DNA of 33,062 bases, taken from Paulinella micropora. Taxonomy: Eukaryota; Cercozoa; Imbricatea; Euglyphida. Location: positions 10,442-43,503 of the forward strand of contig BJOX01000170.1 in NCBI GenBank assembly GCA_009731375.1, given 5' to 3'. Shown piece by piece: positions 9,027-19,924 of this stretch. Both the position numbers and the translations under genes were made by a program. Position 1 is the stretch's first letter, and each line of letters begins with the position of its first letter. Below the pieces are notes generated by a model. That model saw only the letters and a program-made list of their open reading frames with translations. It was not told where the DNA came from and did not search any database.

Positions 9027-9961
9027 GAGAAAGGAGAGAACTCGAGAACAAGTGCAGGGCACGATTAGTACAACACCGTAGGTTCGAAGGTGTCCCACAT
9101 TTCCTGCCGCGCACGGTCAAGAATCCGTGCATTCGATTGCGCAACGAGGACGGAGGAGGCTGCCCGAAAAAATTCTGTGAGCCCACTACCAGACTCCGGG
9201 AAGCTGACAGTGCAGGACAAGCTCGCAAAGCTCTCCTCCTCTCTGCATGCCAACTGGGTGCTCGTGCTCTTCCTTACTCAGTCCTACCGACCATCCCTGA
9301 GTTTAGCCTCTCTGATGCTGAATTCAGAGCAGCAGTCCTCACACGTATCCCAGGTATTGCGTGCCCCGACATCCCGGAGCATGGCATCCCGTGCCACACG
9401 TGCAACACTGTCCTCACTAGGGAGTCCTTCGTTCACCACTACATTGCACGGACATGCCATGCAGCGGCGGGTGCTGTAATCAGGCGACACGATGCGTACG
9501 TACAATTCCTAGCTCGGTTCCTTCGTCGCTGTGGTGCAAAAGTCGAAATTGAACCACGCAATGTCACTCTTCGCTCGAACGAACACCCAGATCTCCGTGT
9601 GTGGTTGCTTCCCGGACAGAACTGCCCCCCGAACGCGCTTATCGATGTGTCTTTTGCCACGCCCACGGCGAAGTCAGTGGTTCGCACTGCTGGCATTGTT
9701 CCCCTTGCAGCAGCAAATGCGAGAGAAAACATCAAAAGAAGGCGATACGGTAAAATGGCAACCCAACTTAACATGTCCTTTGTCCCCTTCGTCCTTGAGC
9801 CATCAGGAGCGTTAGGACGATCTGCGCTTAAGTTCCTACGTCGAGTGAAGATCTACAGAGACACTCTCTCCAGAGGCGCCTCTATCCTTCCCTCACGTAC
9901 CCGGGCCCATCAGCAGCTTGATAGAGCTTTCGTGTCGGCAAGCCGGGAAATCCAGATGTGA
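8888..9961 (+). CDS. Non-LTR retrotransposon C-terminal zinc finger and restriction-like endonuclease domain (copy 1, partial)
   Basis: The first part of the frame (to about 9045) is a GA microsatellite read as Arg-Glu, so the ATG at 8888 is not trustworthy; conserved sequence starts near 9060. A helical block (LPTIPEFSLSDAEFRAAVL) precedes a zinc motif CHTCNTVLTRESFVHHYIA...TCH (9391-9462; C-x2-C, then His and Cys/His). The endonuclease part follows: HPDLRVWL (9586 onward), LIDVSFATP (9640 onward), NIKRRRYGK and FVPFVLEPSGALG. The order CCHC, then PD, then (D/E)-x-S/T-x-P, then K..KY resembles the restriction-like endonuclease tail of R2-type non-LTR elements. The expected RT is not upstream on this strand. 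An RT C-terminal piece lies on the opposite strand just downstream, so this is a rearranged fragment. Family level is inference. Confidence 0.6.
8985..9022 (+). repeat. (GA)16 microsatellite, copy 1
   Basis: Sixteen GA units lie between AAA (8987-8989) and GGAAAGAGAAAGG. The matching tract after the gap (10281-10310) has fifteen units, the only difference I saw between the two copies. Confidence 0.8.
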
Positions 9962-10267
9962 CTGGAGAGGAGACGCTGAAGGTTGCGGGGTGAGCGCCGA
10001 TGTGGAGTCATGATTTCCGCTAGGAGCTCATCAGGGACCCCACGATATCTGAGGTCACCACAAGTCTGGTGCAGGGTGGTCGGGATGCAGTCGTAAGTCT
10101 CAGCGTCGTTGTCTTCTAGGTTGACTTGCTCGCGCGGGTCCCTGCCTTCTATCGCACCTACGTCAACTGCTTGTAGGAAAGAGGATAGAAAGGCAGCTGG
10201 CGCCACAGCTTCAATGCTTCCAAGACCACACATACCATAGCGGTTGGGCAGAGTGAAAGCGTATTGT
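9910..10267 (-). pseudogene. Reverse transcriptase C-terminal (thumb) fragment, non-LTR type
   Basis: On the minus strand, reading from the gap edge at 10267 leftwards, the frame contains LPNRYGMCGLGSIEAVAPAA, then FLSSFLQAVD, and later NLQRLLSS. Many non-LTR retrotransposon RTs have a conserved LPxRxGGLGL..S...A..AFLAS block after the polymerase domain, followed later by a QR.LS block before the zinc/endonuclease tail. The match suggests the same element family as the plus-strand endonuclease domain. The piece converges on that domain and overlaps its stop codon, so the tail has been inverted relative to the RT, or two fragments are joined tail to tail. It is truncated by the assembly gap. 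No catalytic RT motif is present. Confidence 0.55.
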
Positions 10268-10277
10268 NNNNNNNNNN
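10268..10277. other. Assembly gap (10 N)
   Basis: Exactly ten N, a fixed-size scaffold gap. It is flanked by nearly identical sequence (8987-10140 and 10278-11429), so the true distance and copy number are unknown. Confidence 0.98.
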
Positions 10278-10315
<38 letters not shown>

Positions 10316-11250
10316 GAGAAAGGAGAGAACTCGAGAACAAGTGCAGGGCACGATTAGTACAACACCGTAGGTTCGAAGGTGTCCCACATTTCCTGCCGCG
10401 CACGGTCAAGAATCCGTGCATTCGATTGCGCAACGAGGACGGAGGAGGCTGCCCGAAAAAATTCTGTGAGCCCACTACCAGACTCCGGGAAGCTGACAGT
10501 GCAGGACAAGCTCGCAAAGCTCTCCTCCTCTCTGCATGCCAACTGGGTGCTCGTGCTCTTCCTTACTCAGTCCTACCGACCATCCCTGAGTTTAGCCTCT
10601 CTGATGCTGAATTCAGAGCAGCAGTCCTCACACGTATCCCAGGTATTGCGTGCCCCGACATCCCGGAGCATGGCATCCCGTGCCACACGTGCAACACTGT
10701 CCTCACTAGGGAGTCCTTCGTTCACCACTACATTGCACGGACATGCCATGCAGCGGCGGGTGCTGTAATCAGGCGACACGATGCGTACGTACAATTCCTA
10801 GCTCGGTTCCTTCGTCGCTGTGGTGCAAAAGTCGAAATTGAACCACGCAATGTCACTCTTCGCTCGAACGAACACCCAGATCTCCGTGTGTGGTTGCTTC
10901 CCGGACAGAACTGCCCCCCGAACGCGCTTATCGATGTGTCTTTTGCCACGCCCACGGCGAAGTCAGTGGTTCGCACTGCTGGCATTGTTCCCCTTGCAGC
11001 AGCAAATGCGAGAGAAAACATCAAAAGAAGGCGATACGGTAAAATGGCAACCCAACTTAACATGTCCTTTGTCCCCTTCGTCCTTGAGCCATCAGGAGCG
11101 TTAGGACGATCTGCGCTTAAGTTCCTACGTCGAGTGAAGATCTACAGAGACACTCTCTCCAGAGGCGCCTCTATCCTTCCCTCACGTACCCGGGCCCATC
11201 AGCAGCTTGATAGAGCTTTCGTGTCGGCAAGCCGGGAAATCCAGATGTGA
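10278..11250 (+). CDS. Non-LTR retrotransposon C-terminal endonuclease domain (copy 2, partial)
   Basis: I saw no difference from copy 1 apart from one fewer GA unit at the 5' edge. It has the same zinc motif (10680-10751), HPDLRVWL, LIDVSFATP, KRRRYGK and stop. The 5' end is cut by the gap, so no start codon can be given. Because both copies share even the junction with the minus-strand RT fragment, this is better explained as an unmerged contig or second haplotype than as a separate gene copy. A recent tandem duplication remains possible. Confidence 0.6.
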
Positions 11251-11429
11251 CTGGAGAGGAGACGCTGAAGGTTGCGGGGTGAGCGCCGATGTGGAGTCAT
11301 GATTTCCGCTAGGAGCTCATCAGGGACCCCACGATATCTGAGGTCACCACAAGTCTGGTGCAGGGTGGTCGGGATGCAGTCGTAAGTCTCAGCGTCGTTG
11401 TCTTCTAGGTTGACTTGCTCGCGCGGGTC
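11199..11429 (-). pseudogene. Reverse transcriptase C-terminal fragment (copy 2, truncated)
   Basis: Same minus-strand frame as at 9910-10140, carrying the GVPDELLAEIM and NLQRLLSS parts. The LPNRYG...CGLGS block is lost because the contig ends at 11429. It supports the view that this contig duplicates the preceding one. Confidence 0.5.
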
Positions 11430-11439
11430 NNNNNNNNNN
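11430..11439. other. Assembly gap (10 N)
   Basis: A second fixed-size gap of ten N. Sequence to the right (from 11440) is unrelated to the endonuclease fragments and leads into the Gypsy-type 5' LTR. Confidence 0.98.
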
Positions 11440-11579
11440 ATTGTAATTAAACGCAGAGGTTAGGGAAGCTGCCCCGCTAAGGGTAGAGAACCTATGATAA
11501 TCAGAGAAAACACTTTTAATAATGTTTAGATACACAAAAATATAATAATTTTAACAGAATGATAGTCAGTACTAAATCG

Positions 11580-11953
11580 TGTAGGCGCAGATAGGTAGTA
11601 GTAAATATGCGACCTTTTCTTATACCCTATACACAATGATGTATAGAAGAGCTATATCTCGTTAACATGTAGCTATATCCGTTTTTATTTATATACTTTT
11701 GAGCCGGTTGAAAACGATAATATTACGACTCATAGCCGGTACTACTTTTTTTAAGCCTCGTTAGGGGTGACATCGGGGAATGGCTCTGTGTTTCCTTTTT
11801 GTTGCTTGGCTCTGACAGTCTCCTATATTTTCCGCCATACTGGTTTCCTCTCTTTGTAGAGGAGGAAGATTAGGTTATTTTCAGATTGCTGTGGCATTGG
11901 ATGGATAAATACCCCGGCTTGCATTAAATAATGTCTTTTGATTATAACCGACA
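11580..11953 (+). repeat. 5' LTR of degraded Gypsy-type retrotransposon (putative)
   Basis: The first 83 bp (TGTAGGCGCAGATAGG and onward to CTCGTT) match the sequence directly after a polypurine tract at 25701. I set the end at ...CCGACA (11953) to give TG...CA termini, 374 bp. A TATA-like GGATAAATA lies at 11903-11911. The two LTR starts differ by a 6-bp indel, a 1-bp indel and two substitutions over about 80 bp, so the insertion is not recent. The 3' end of the LTR is a prediction, because the downstream LTR is truncated and cannot confirm it. Confidence 0.7.
11903..11911 (+). promoter_or_regulatory. Putative LTR TATA box
   Basis: GGATAAATA followed by CCCCGGCTTGCATT lies 42-50 bp before the predicted LTR end. 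Its position fits an LTR promoter. Sequence match only. Confidence 0.4.
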
Positions 11954-11957
11954 AAAG

Positions 11958-11970
11958 TGGAGTCCCAGCC
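11958..11970 (+). promoter_or_regulatory. Putative primer binding site
   Basis: TGGAGTCCCAGCC starts 4 nt after the predicted LTR end. It begins with TGG, the complement of tRNA 3' CCA, as LTR-retrotransposon primer sites do. The matching tRNA was not identified. Confidence 0.4.
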
Positions 11971-13398
11971 TAGATTTTTATATCCTCCAAATTTGAATTC
12001 AGCAATTTGAAAAAAAAGCCACTCCCCCAAGCAAAAGCAGAAGAAAAGGTTGTGGAGGAGTGTAGGAAAGGAGTTGGGGAGGTGTTAGGAGCTTGCTGTG
12101 CACAAAAACAGCAGTAAAACCTTGCACAGAGGCCCACCAAGCGGCACAGCAAGACACTCGCTGTGTATACGAGTTTGACACCTACAGTTGTGAGTTTGGA
12201 GAAGTGTAGAGGGCAGAAAAAGTGTATCCAGTGAAGCAGAAACACTATAGTGTTCACTGAATTGATAGTCGACACATTGTCGAGTCGGAGGAGTGCTTTA
12301 TAGGCGACCCACAGGGAGTGGAAAAGACCCCCTGTCAGTTCCCTGTCAACATTCCTACACTTATCCCTACACATACTCCTCACGAGGAGATTAACAAACA
12401 ATTACACACTCAGACTCCAGTCTGTATCGCCACAAGTGCAAAGCCTTACACACACGTTAGGAAAACGTAAGTAAGTGTAAGGAGACAAAGGAAAACAGAC
12501 AAACGAAACACAGACAGAAACCTATTCAATTGGCATAAAACCTGTTTGCACAAACAACACAAATCCTACACCAAACAAGGTGGCCATCTCTTAGGGGGGT
12601 GGTAGGCCAGTCAAACAAGACATAGGCCAAGGGATTAGCGTGCAGAACAAATACAGCAGAGCCCAAACGGAGTGTGTTTTAAGGACGATTTTTATTTTCG
12701 TTCGAAACAAACGAAACACACACCACTCATCACACTCAAGCACTACTAACGTGTTGTGTGGTGTCAAATAGGTCAGCAAGGACAAGAACTCGGATACCGA
12801 GTGGCTTCCAAGACATCAACAGCAAGTTTGTGAAGAGTCAGCAGCAGTCGGTACGCACACACGCATACACGCACACGAAAACACTCACAAACACACACCC
12901 TAAACTCAAGAAAGGAATGGCTTCGGTCGGTTTTTGAGTTGGGAGAGAACCTTTTGCGAAGGGAAAATAACAGTGACCTATTGGGCTGAGCCCAGAAAGG
13001 CTCATAGAAAACCTTTTTATTCGTTCTCTTCCGTGGACACACAGGGGCGTGCAGATCACAGACAGACTTGTTTGCAAGTAACGAGTGTGGCGTGTACTCA
13101 CAGGGTGCACAAGCATACGTCCGACTCGACTGGCGTACGAGCAAACTCAGCAAGGCTTTCCCCACGCAAAAGGGGGGTGAGTACAATTTTAACCTTGACT
13201 GATTGTTAGTGTGTGTGTGGGTTGGTTGTTGTGTTGACATGTGTTGTGTTTGATACAAGCATTGATCACACAACAAACGAGACACAGGAAAACAGAACAG
13301 ACACATACGACACTGCTCGTTTCACACCCATGAAGGGTAACACAAACATTGCATGGTTAGGCCACACCACGAAGTCAACCACTGCAATACGTGTGGAC
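11971..13398. other. Untranslated leader of the Gypsy-type element
   Basis: About 1.4 kb with no protein I can support. It is rich in ACACAC and AAACAGACA-like tracts, with short frames only. Long leaders occur in large LTR retrotransposons. A splice-donor-like GGTGAGTACA lies near 13177. Confidence 0.5.
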
Positions 13399-14399
13399 AT
13401 GTCTGAGGGAACAGACACAAACACCCCACCCGCCACAGGCGAGGGCTTCACAACTCCTGCAAGGGGAGGAAGCAGAGGGCACTGCCAGCCTTCAGGAAGA
13501 CCCTATCCCTCGCTCCCCATGGAGAGGAGCAGACAATGGCCTCATAATCCCTGCTCGTACAATTAAAACTAGGGTCGTGGCAGAACGATATCAAGGTCGT
13601 GCAGAGGGATGGCCGAGAACACCGCTTGAGGAGAAGGAACAAGGGATTAACTACCATGAAAACTCTGCAGTTCTTTTGCCCCAACAAGTACGAGCATGAG
13701 GACTGGTTCAGGTGCATGTATACTGAGGGCACAACACAAGGGGCAGTAGGACTGATGTATCAGTGGCACCCCAGCCTCACAGCAAACGGCTCCATGACCA
13801 TCCAGCACGTCATTGATCTATACAAAGCTCTAGCAGTTACGAGTGACGCCCTCCTTGACGTAGCGTGGCAAACCAACCACCAAAGGTATTCAGCACTACT
13901 GAATACGCTATTCGTCGATAAGGAACAGCAACCTTGTCTCACCTTTCCATACTCGGCAGAAGCCGATAAAGAGCTTGCCACTGATACACGTTGGCCCAAT
14001 TCGGCAGGGTTGCTTTCCTTGGTTTCAGACCTACAGGCTTGGAACATAGTCTCGGCCAGGAACTTGGGGAATGCGGTCACCCTATGGGACCTAACCCTGT
14101 CCGAGGCCAAGAGCTGGAAACAACACCTTCTCCCCGCAGGGGACAATAGCCTACAAATAGCACAAGCACGGGACACACTAAACGAACTGCTCGACACAAT
14201 CAAGCAGGGACAGTGGACCTGGGTAGGCAAGATGGCAACAAAGTTCAAATTTTTCAAAAGCAATTTAGTTTTCGAGAAATATGTCGTAAGTGGGAAAGTG
14301 GTGGAGGAAAAGATCACCCCCCATGCTGCAGTAAAGCTATACTGGTGCAATTTTTGTGCCATGTGTGAGCTGGTAGCACAGACCATCAGCGACATCTGA
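13399..14399 (+). pseudogene. Gag-like region, broken across three frames
   Basis: A plausible start is the ATG at 13399 (MSEGTDTNTPPATGEG). Coding-like sequence then appears to move between frames: frame 1 to about 13560, frame 2 to about 13699, and frame 3 for the 266-codon frame 13599-14399. The last part contains KYEHEDWFRCMYTEG, a helix-rich stretch (QHVIDLYKALAVTSDALLDV) and LSLVSDLQAWNIVSARNLG. I recognise no named domain. Its position directly after the LTR leader and before protease/RT makes it a Gag candidate. The frame changes suggest decay, unless indel sequencing errors are involved. Confidence 0.45.
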
Positions 14400-14450
14400 C
14401 GCATCTATATTGCGAACGAGGTGAAAGTCACATAATATTATGGAAGTGAT

Positions 14451-15339
14451 GGCAGACCCACCATCATCCCAGACGGGATGAAGTCGTAGTATTTCGACAA
14501 AGGTTTGTTGGCCCGCCTTCGGGAAACAGTGAGGGTGGAGGCCGCGAACGACCTCAAACACCCACTGAAAAACCGAAGACTGCAAACAACAACCTTGTCA
14601 AACAGGCCTTAGAACGGCTTAACACAGCTACGTACATCCATTCGACCAAGGCAAATATAACCCGCAAGTCAACATCGACTACGGCGAGGGTATTTTGCTG
14701 TTGTTGGGCTATACTTGTTTGGACAGCTCAGTTGGGCAGTTAAGCCTGACTGCAGCGGACACCAAACAAATTTTAGCCAACAAAGCTAGTCGGTGGGCTT
14801 CTCAGGACTTGCTCACTAACAGGTGGGCCCTGTGGGACGAAGAAGCAGGTAGGCTGATTACGGAGGGAACGCTGCGAGCCGCTGCGAGGCCTCACTACCT
14901 GCTCGAAAAATTCGTTCGTGGGGCAAACTGGGGATATATGTGCGATCCCGACATAGTCGCGGACCTTGTATCGGCAATGGCACGAAGGATGTGGGATGCA
15001 AATATACCTCACAACGAGATCGTAGATCTTCCACAAAAAATCATGACTCCCCTGGTCAGAGCCGACCTCGCGATGTTACTGATGGCAGTACTTAAGGGTA
15101 TAGCCAAAGCAACAACCGCAAAGGTCGAACGACAGAAAAACTATACATTCGACAAGTCTTGTCCAAGGCACAAGAGTCTGACGATAAAACGTTTGCTCTA
15201 TGTCATCCTCCTGTTCTGCTCTCTCACCTCTCTCTGTGTCTATCTCAGTAGAATAAGGTACGTAAGTATGAGACACATCACATTGCCAACCACATATACA
15301 AGGAGACAAACAACAGTATATGTCATTGTACGCAGGTAG
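14451..15339 (+). pseudogene. Gag-like continuation, frameshifted
   Basis: From about 14451 a frame carries a Pro/Glu/Lys-rich linker, then a shift near 14650 leads into the frame ending at 15339, with DYGEGILLLLGYTCLDS, SRWASQDLLTNRWALWDEE and MTPLVRADLAMLLMAVLKG. The sequence is helical and free of motifs I know; it could be the C-terminal half of the capsid region. The last 40 codons look non-coding. Confidence that it is translated rests only on length and position. Confidence 0.35.
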
Positions 15340-15751
15340 GTTGGATCTTTGAGAAAGGTGAGAGGATAGTTGTCAAGCTTGTACCCCCGAGCCCGATGAA
15401 TCATCGGACTCAGGAGCCTCACTTGCTTCAGGAGGGGGGTTAGGTTGATTGGTTGTTTCCGTATCAAGGTGAGACTGCGTGGTGGGTTCATACCATTCAT
15501 TGGGGTTGAGTGGTTTGGTCCCTGGGGCATCAAAGACTTAACTTTCGTATACATCGGCTAGTCGAAGTATCCAAATGGGATGGAACGTTTGTGAAGAAGA
15601 TCTTCGGTCCTTTGAACAATCAGGATGAACGCCTACTAAGGGCAACACTCCTGCTACAGGCTATGCACGCTGTGGGGATCTCGTTGACAGACCATCAGCC
15701 AAAGGCCGATGAACCCCAGTTTGACATACTAACTTTTGTCACATCCACCTC

Positions 15752-16321
15752 GTGGGAGATCACTCGTATACGGGGTCCAACCCCTATCAGCGATCCTCCT
15801 CGAGCTCGTCGAACCCATACTGGTCATCATCGTCGAGCTCGTCCAGCTCTTTCGAACCCGTATTGGGGCCAAGGTCTCACATCGGGTTCGGGACGTTCGC
15901 CGAGTCCATACCAATCCACATCCTCACCATGGGATTAGCCCCAACCCAATGTTACTTGCAACAGGCAAACACGGGCTTTCAGTCACCAACACTGGAGGGC
16001 TTGAGTTCGCCGCCGCACACGTATCAACAAACACAGTACACACCGCCCACATTCTCACAGCCTCCTGCACTGCCGGTGTACACACCGCCCCCTTTCATAT
16101 TGCCTCCCGCACCGCCAGCAGGTCAGACACAAGGGGCCCCGCCCTCACGTCAGCCTGCGGCGAAGAAGAAGAAAACACGACCTATCGCATGCCCAACCAA
16201 TCAACCTCTCAGTGGGTTGCCCATCGATCATGGTCCGGCTAATTGTCCACATAGGATACAACGGTTAGACAGGCTTGGCAATGCACCAGCGGCCAAGTCT
16301 AACACCCTGTGCGACTATTAG
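15752..16321 (+). pseudogene. Ser-then-Pro-rich linker region of Gypsy element
   Basis: The 189-codon frame starts with a Ser-rich segment and continues as a Pro/Gln/Tyr-rich stretch (HTYQQTQYTPPTFSQPP, VYTPPPFILPPAPPAG) ending in a basic KKKKTRP patch. No catalytic motif is present. Such low-complexity linkers are common between Gag and Pol or at the end of Gag. Confidence 0.35.
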
Positions 16322-16387
16322 TAATACCATCACGCTCTTGCTGTCAACGGCATAGCGGACCCTCGATTCTGGGTATGACCATGCCTT

Positions 16388-17282
16388 ATGGGTGAGTCGT
16401 GTCCACGTTGGCACACATACCCGGGCACCCCACAACATCCGGTAGCGATGAAGAGATACATACGCCGATACTTGGCGGGAGAATCGAAGGTGCGAAGGCC
16501 GGAAGATGGTGATTGGGTGCCCTGCCCAAAACAGCAAGCACATATGAACCTGCCATTCCCGGACGTTGATGAAAACGGACGGGTCTCACTGGTGCCAAAC
16601 GGGCACGTGGCGGGTTGGTGCGCCGCGTTCGATGCGGAGGCCGAAACCCTCAAGAGCCAATTCCCGGCGGCGGAAAAGTTCGCGGCATATGCCAGCACAG
16701 GTGTCACTCCTGCTCCAGACGGGTACGCCCGCCGCACGCAAACGCAAACGCAAACGCTCACAACGCGTCACGTGTGGTGTGCAGGCCAAGGCCAGCAAGC
16801 GGGACAGAAGTCCTCAAAGAAACGCCGATATAGAGGCTAGACGACCAGTAGAAAGGACACACCCCGGGGCACGTAAGCGGGTGCGCTTTGCGCATCCGTT
16901 GGAAGCGGTAGCCGCCGCAGAAGGTGCAGGACCAGCTGTCGTGACAGACACGGTGGTGACCAGACCACTAGTAGATAGGGTGATGGCGATGGAGGCCACA
17001 CCAAGGCCAGGTCAGGTGACACCAGCCAACATTGGATCACCGACGGCTAGGGTTGTTGTGTCCCCACCTGCACCAATAGTAGATAGGACAATAAGAATGG
17101 AGGCCACACCAACGCCAGGTCAGGTGACACCAGTCAATATTGAATCACCGACGGCTAGGGTTGCTGTGTCCCCTTCTATATCACTAGTAGATAGCATTAC
17201 GGGGGTCACAGACTCCTCAGTAAATAGTTCTGCTACGGCAGGGGTGAACAAAGGGATTATTAACAGAGGGGCACAACAGTAG
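16388..17282 (+). pseudogene. Unassigned Gypsy-element region with 36-residue repeats
   Basis: Two overlapping frames (16388-16840, then 16566-17282) appear to form one broken coding region. The first has WHTYPGTPQHPVAMKRYIRR and AETLKSQFPAAEKFAAYAS. The second turns very basic (KRKRKRSQR) and then carries two 36-residue repeats built around MEATPxPGQVTPxNIxSPTA. I recognise no domain. It lies between Gag-like sequence and the protease. Confidence 0.35.
16971..17186 (+). repeat. 108-bp coding tandem repeat, two copies
   Basis: GTAGATAGG starts copies at 16971 and 17079, and a third start (GTAGATAGC) at 17187 marks the end. The 108-bp period is a multiple of three and keeps the reading frame, so each copy encodes 36 residues. 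Confidence 0.8.
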
Positions 17283-17307
17283 TCGTGGCCGTACACCTTC
17301 ACCTGAG

Positions 17308-18608
17308 GTGACGACCATCCGCGATCATGTACAGGCGGACCCTCATATATCTCCACCCGAAGACGATGTCACACAGGCGACTAGTGAGGATGATGGTAAA
17401 ATGGATGGGCTAGGTTGCCGTGTCCGCACAGCGGGCACCTGCGTAAGCAAGGCAGGTTCCATCCCAGTCGCCTCGCTACAGAAAACCGCCCTTTTTAAGA
17501 ACAAGGTGATTAACATTAAAGCCAGGGCAAAACAGTTGATAGTGCCTCAAAGGTCTTTGCTCGGTCGCAATGTCAGACTAGCCCCGGGAACGGTGGCCGG
17601 TTCAGATTTAATCACCCGAATATACCGCAATGTTAATCACGCTTTCCCCCCATACACAGAAAACACGTATACCGCATCCCCATTCGCAGCACAGGAAACT
17701 GTAGTGCTCCCGGGTCCACGGGATGGCCCGCAGGTATGCTTGGCGATGCACAACGCCGGATGGCACGCAGGTATGCTGAAATGGAACTGCGACAAGCCTT
17801 AACGTCGGTAGCCGTGCCCCAGGACCTCCCGGCAGCGGAGGCAAGGGACATGAGTTACACCCGGCTGTATTGGCGGGAAATCAACGCCCACCTGGACACC
17901 GGTAACGACAGCATGGCACAAATCACTTTCGCAGGTAAGAGATTTATGGATAAATTCGGAAAGTTATTCGATTTCACGCGTGAAGGAAACTCGGATATAT
18001 TCGCGGGGCTAACGACGGACGAAGTGCGATTGTTGGTCGTTACGTTGACGGTACAATTCCCGACTGGCATGACATACACCATACATGTATTGGTTGTGCC
18101 AGATTTCCCGGGTACAATAGTGCTGGATAAGCCAGACCTCAAGATGATGGAAGCGCAGCTCCTCTTGGGGCAGGATGTGATTAAGTATGGAAAGGGACGC
18201 CATGTGTCGGAGTACCCTATACTTAACTCCAGCCCGGACCGTCCGACAGAGCATCCGTATAGGGGAAGGGCACAGGTGACTTTGATCCCTCCCGCACCAC
18301 CCATACCGCATGATATACGGACGCAGCAACGTGTAACGCCCGCTGGTACAGCATGGGTGTACACGAATGTCTATGTCCCGGACTTGACCGGCCCGTGGGC
18401 GGGTTTCGAGGATTTGGCGGCTGAACGCGAGGCCCAGATCTTGCTACTAAGGAAGCAAGAAGAGTCGTGGCATGGATTTGACCGAACCTACCTCTATGGA
18501 GGCGGGCAGAAGCAACCACACGAATTCATAAGGGTCAAGTCTAGTCTAGTTTTCCACGCATCCAAACGCCTCACGGAGGATGACAATGTCATGGAAAAGC
18601 TAAAATAA
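17308..18608 (+). pseudogene. Retropepsin-like aspartic protease region
   Basis: The frame 17308-17802 hands over near 17740-17800 to the frame 17736-18608. The second frame has AHLDTGNDSM, with DTG at 17895-17903 as the catalytic triad of a retropepsin, then beta-rich sequence (VTLTVQFPTGMTYTIHVLVV) and GTIVLDKPDLKMM where retropepsins usually have an I-L-G-x-D segment. A protease just before RT is the normal Gypsy pol order; it would cleave Gag and Pol. An in-frame TAA at 18606-18608 separates it from the next block in the same frame. One-domain monomers like this act as dimers. Confidence 0.6.
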
Positions 18609-19275
18609 TGGTATCGACATCAGGGATCGGAACCCATCCAGCCCGAGAGTCTATCCAAGGTACCGAAACTCTTGGCGGATAGACTGGATCGGGGCGAGGA
18701 CATTACCATCATACTCCCGATACACCCCACCGTGATGTGGTGGAGGGATGTATTGGATAGGGTGGTCGATGACCCAATCCCGATACCCAGCCGACAAGCT
18801 AAACCACTCATGGCATTCAGACTCGGATCAAGGCAGGATGGTCTGGCATACAGAACCAAACTACTGACCCGGAAAGTCGATGACATGAGGGAGCTGGCCT
18901 TTCAGATCTTTCCGGGATTCTATCAAAATCGGCAGCGAAGCAATACGCTGACATGATAGTAGAACTTCAGGAATTTGCAACATGGGACAACCAATCAACC
19001 ACGCGATACCCGGGCAGGGACGCGAAGGATGATGTTGAGGATCCGGACTCCATCTTAGAGTACCCGGACGACCCGAGGGATCAGAAACCGGTCAAAAAGA
19101 TAATCGACGAAGTCGTGGCACGACAATTGGGGTCACCAGACTTTGTTCGGGATCTCAAGGCTCAATTTCTGAAGAATAAGACCCTCTTCGGACCACTTGT
19201 AGCCGGCGGCGTGACGCACACTGCTGCCAAGATAGAGCGACAGGTGGGACAGGCGATGCTCGTCTCCGCGGATCA
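18609..19275 (+). pseudogene. Protease-RT linker, frameshifted
   Basis: Sequence continues in the protease frame after the TAA (to about 18956, with TIILPIHPTVMWWRDVLDRV). It then shifts to another frame (18953-19315) with ILEYPDDPRDQKPVKKIIDE and FVRDLKAQFLKNKTLFGPL. The last segment resembles the region that precedes the RT domain in Gypsy Pol. No catalytic residues. Confidence 0.4.
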
Positions 19276-19924
19276 CGCCTCAGCTACAAAGAGGAGCAGA
19301 TCTGCGAAGAGATGATTCAAGACATGTTGGCTAAACGGCTCATAGAACCGTCATGGCGGAATATCGATCGCCGGTTCGGCTAGCGCCAAAGCCGGATGGC
19401 AAACAGCGGTTTTGTATCAATTACACGCGGCTCAATAAGATCATAAAGAGCGTTGAGGCACCAATCCCCGCATGCGGGACGGTCTCAATCGACTCCGGGA
19501 AGCTAAGTTCTTTACAAAGCTAGACCTGAAAAATGGATTCTGGAACATTCCACTGGATGTGGATAGTCGGGCACTGACGGCCTTTGCCGTTGGTGGGAGA
19601 CTGTACCAGTGGACGGTACTCCCGATGGGACTGAAAAGCGCCCCGGCTATTTTCCAGGATTGCATGAATCAGGCCTTGTCCGATCCCAAGTACGGCGATC
19701 CTAAGTTCGCTGAAACTTACGGGCATACTAACCAGTATAGCTTTTGCTACATTGACGATATCGTCATCATTTATTCGAATACGGAAGCAGATAGAGCACC
19801 TGGCCCACGTATCGGATATACTGAGACGCCTAGAAGCCTTCGGCCTCAGGTTGAACCTAGAGAAGTGTTCGTTCGCGAAGGATCACATCGACTATCTAGG
19901 GTAGAGGGTAAAGGATGGGGGTAA
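19276..19924 (+). pseudogene. Gypsy-type reverse transcriptase, frameshifted
   Basis: RT motifs are present but spread over frames: RLIEPS (near 19340), SPVRLAPKPDGKQRFCINY (about 19365-19425), KLDLKNGFWNIPL (19510s), VLPMGLKSAPAIFQ and catalytic YIDD (19748-19759). Frame changes are seen near 19355, 19470 and 19800, and a stop interrupts the YLG motif near 19895. The domain belongs to the Ty3/Gypsy RT family by its LPMGLKSAPA and FCYIDDI sequences. This copy cannot encode an intact enzyme. Confidence 0.85.

Noticed and set aside
9078-9100. GGTTCGAAG as a possible tRNA T-loop
   Set aside because: No matching acceptor, D or anticodon arms at the right distance; it lies within the endonuclease coding sequence.
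13760-14404. 214-codon minus-strand ORF opposite the Gag-like frame
   Set aside because: The plus-strand frame fits the element order; the minus frame shows only low-information sequence.
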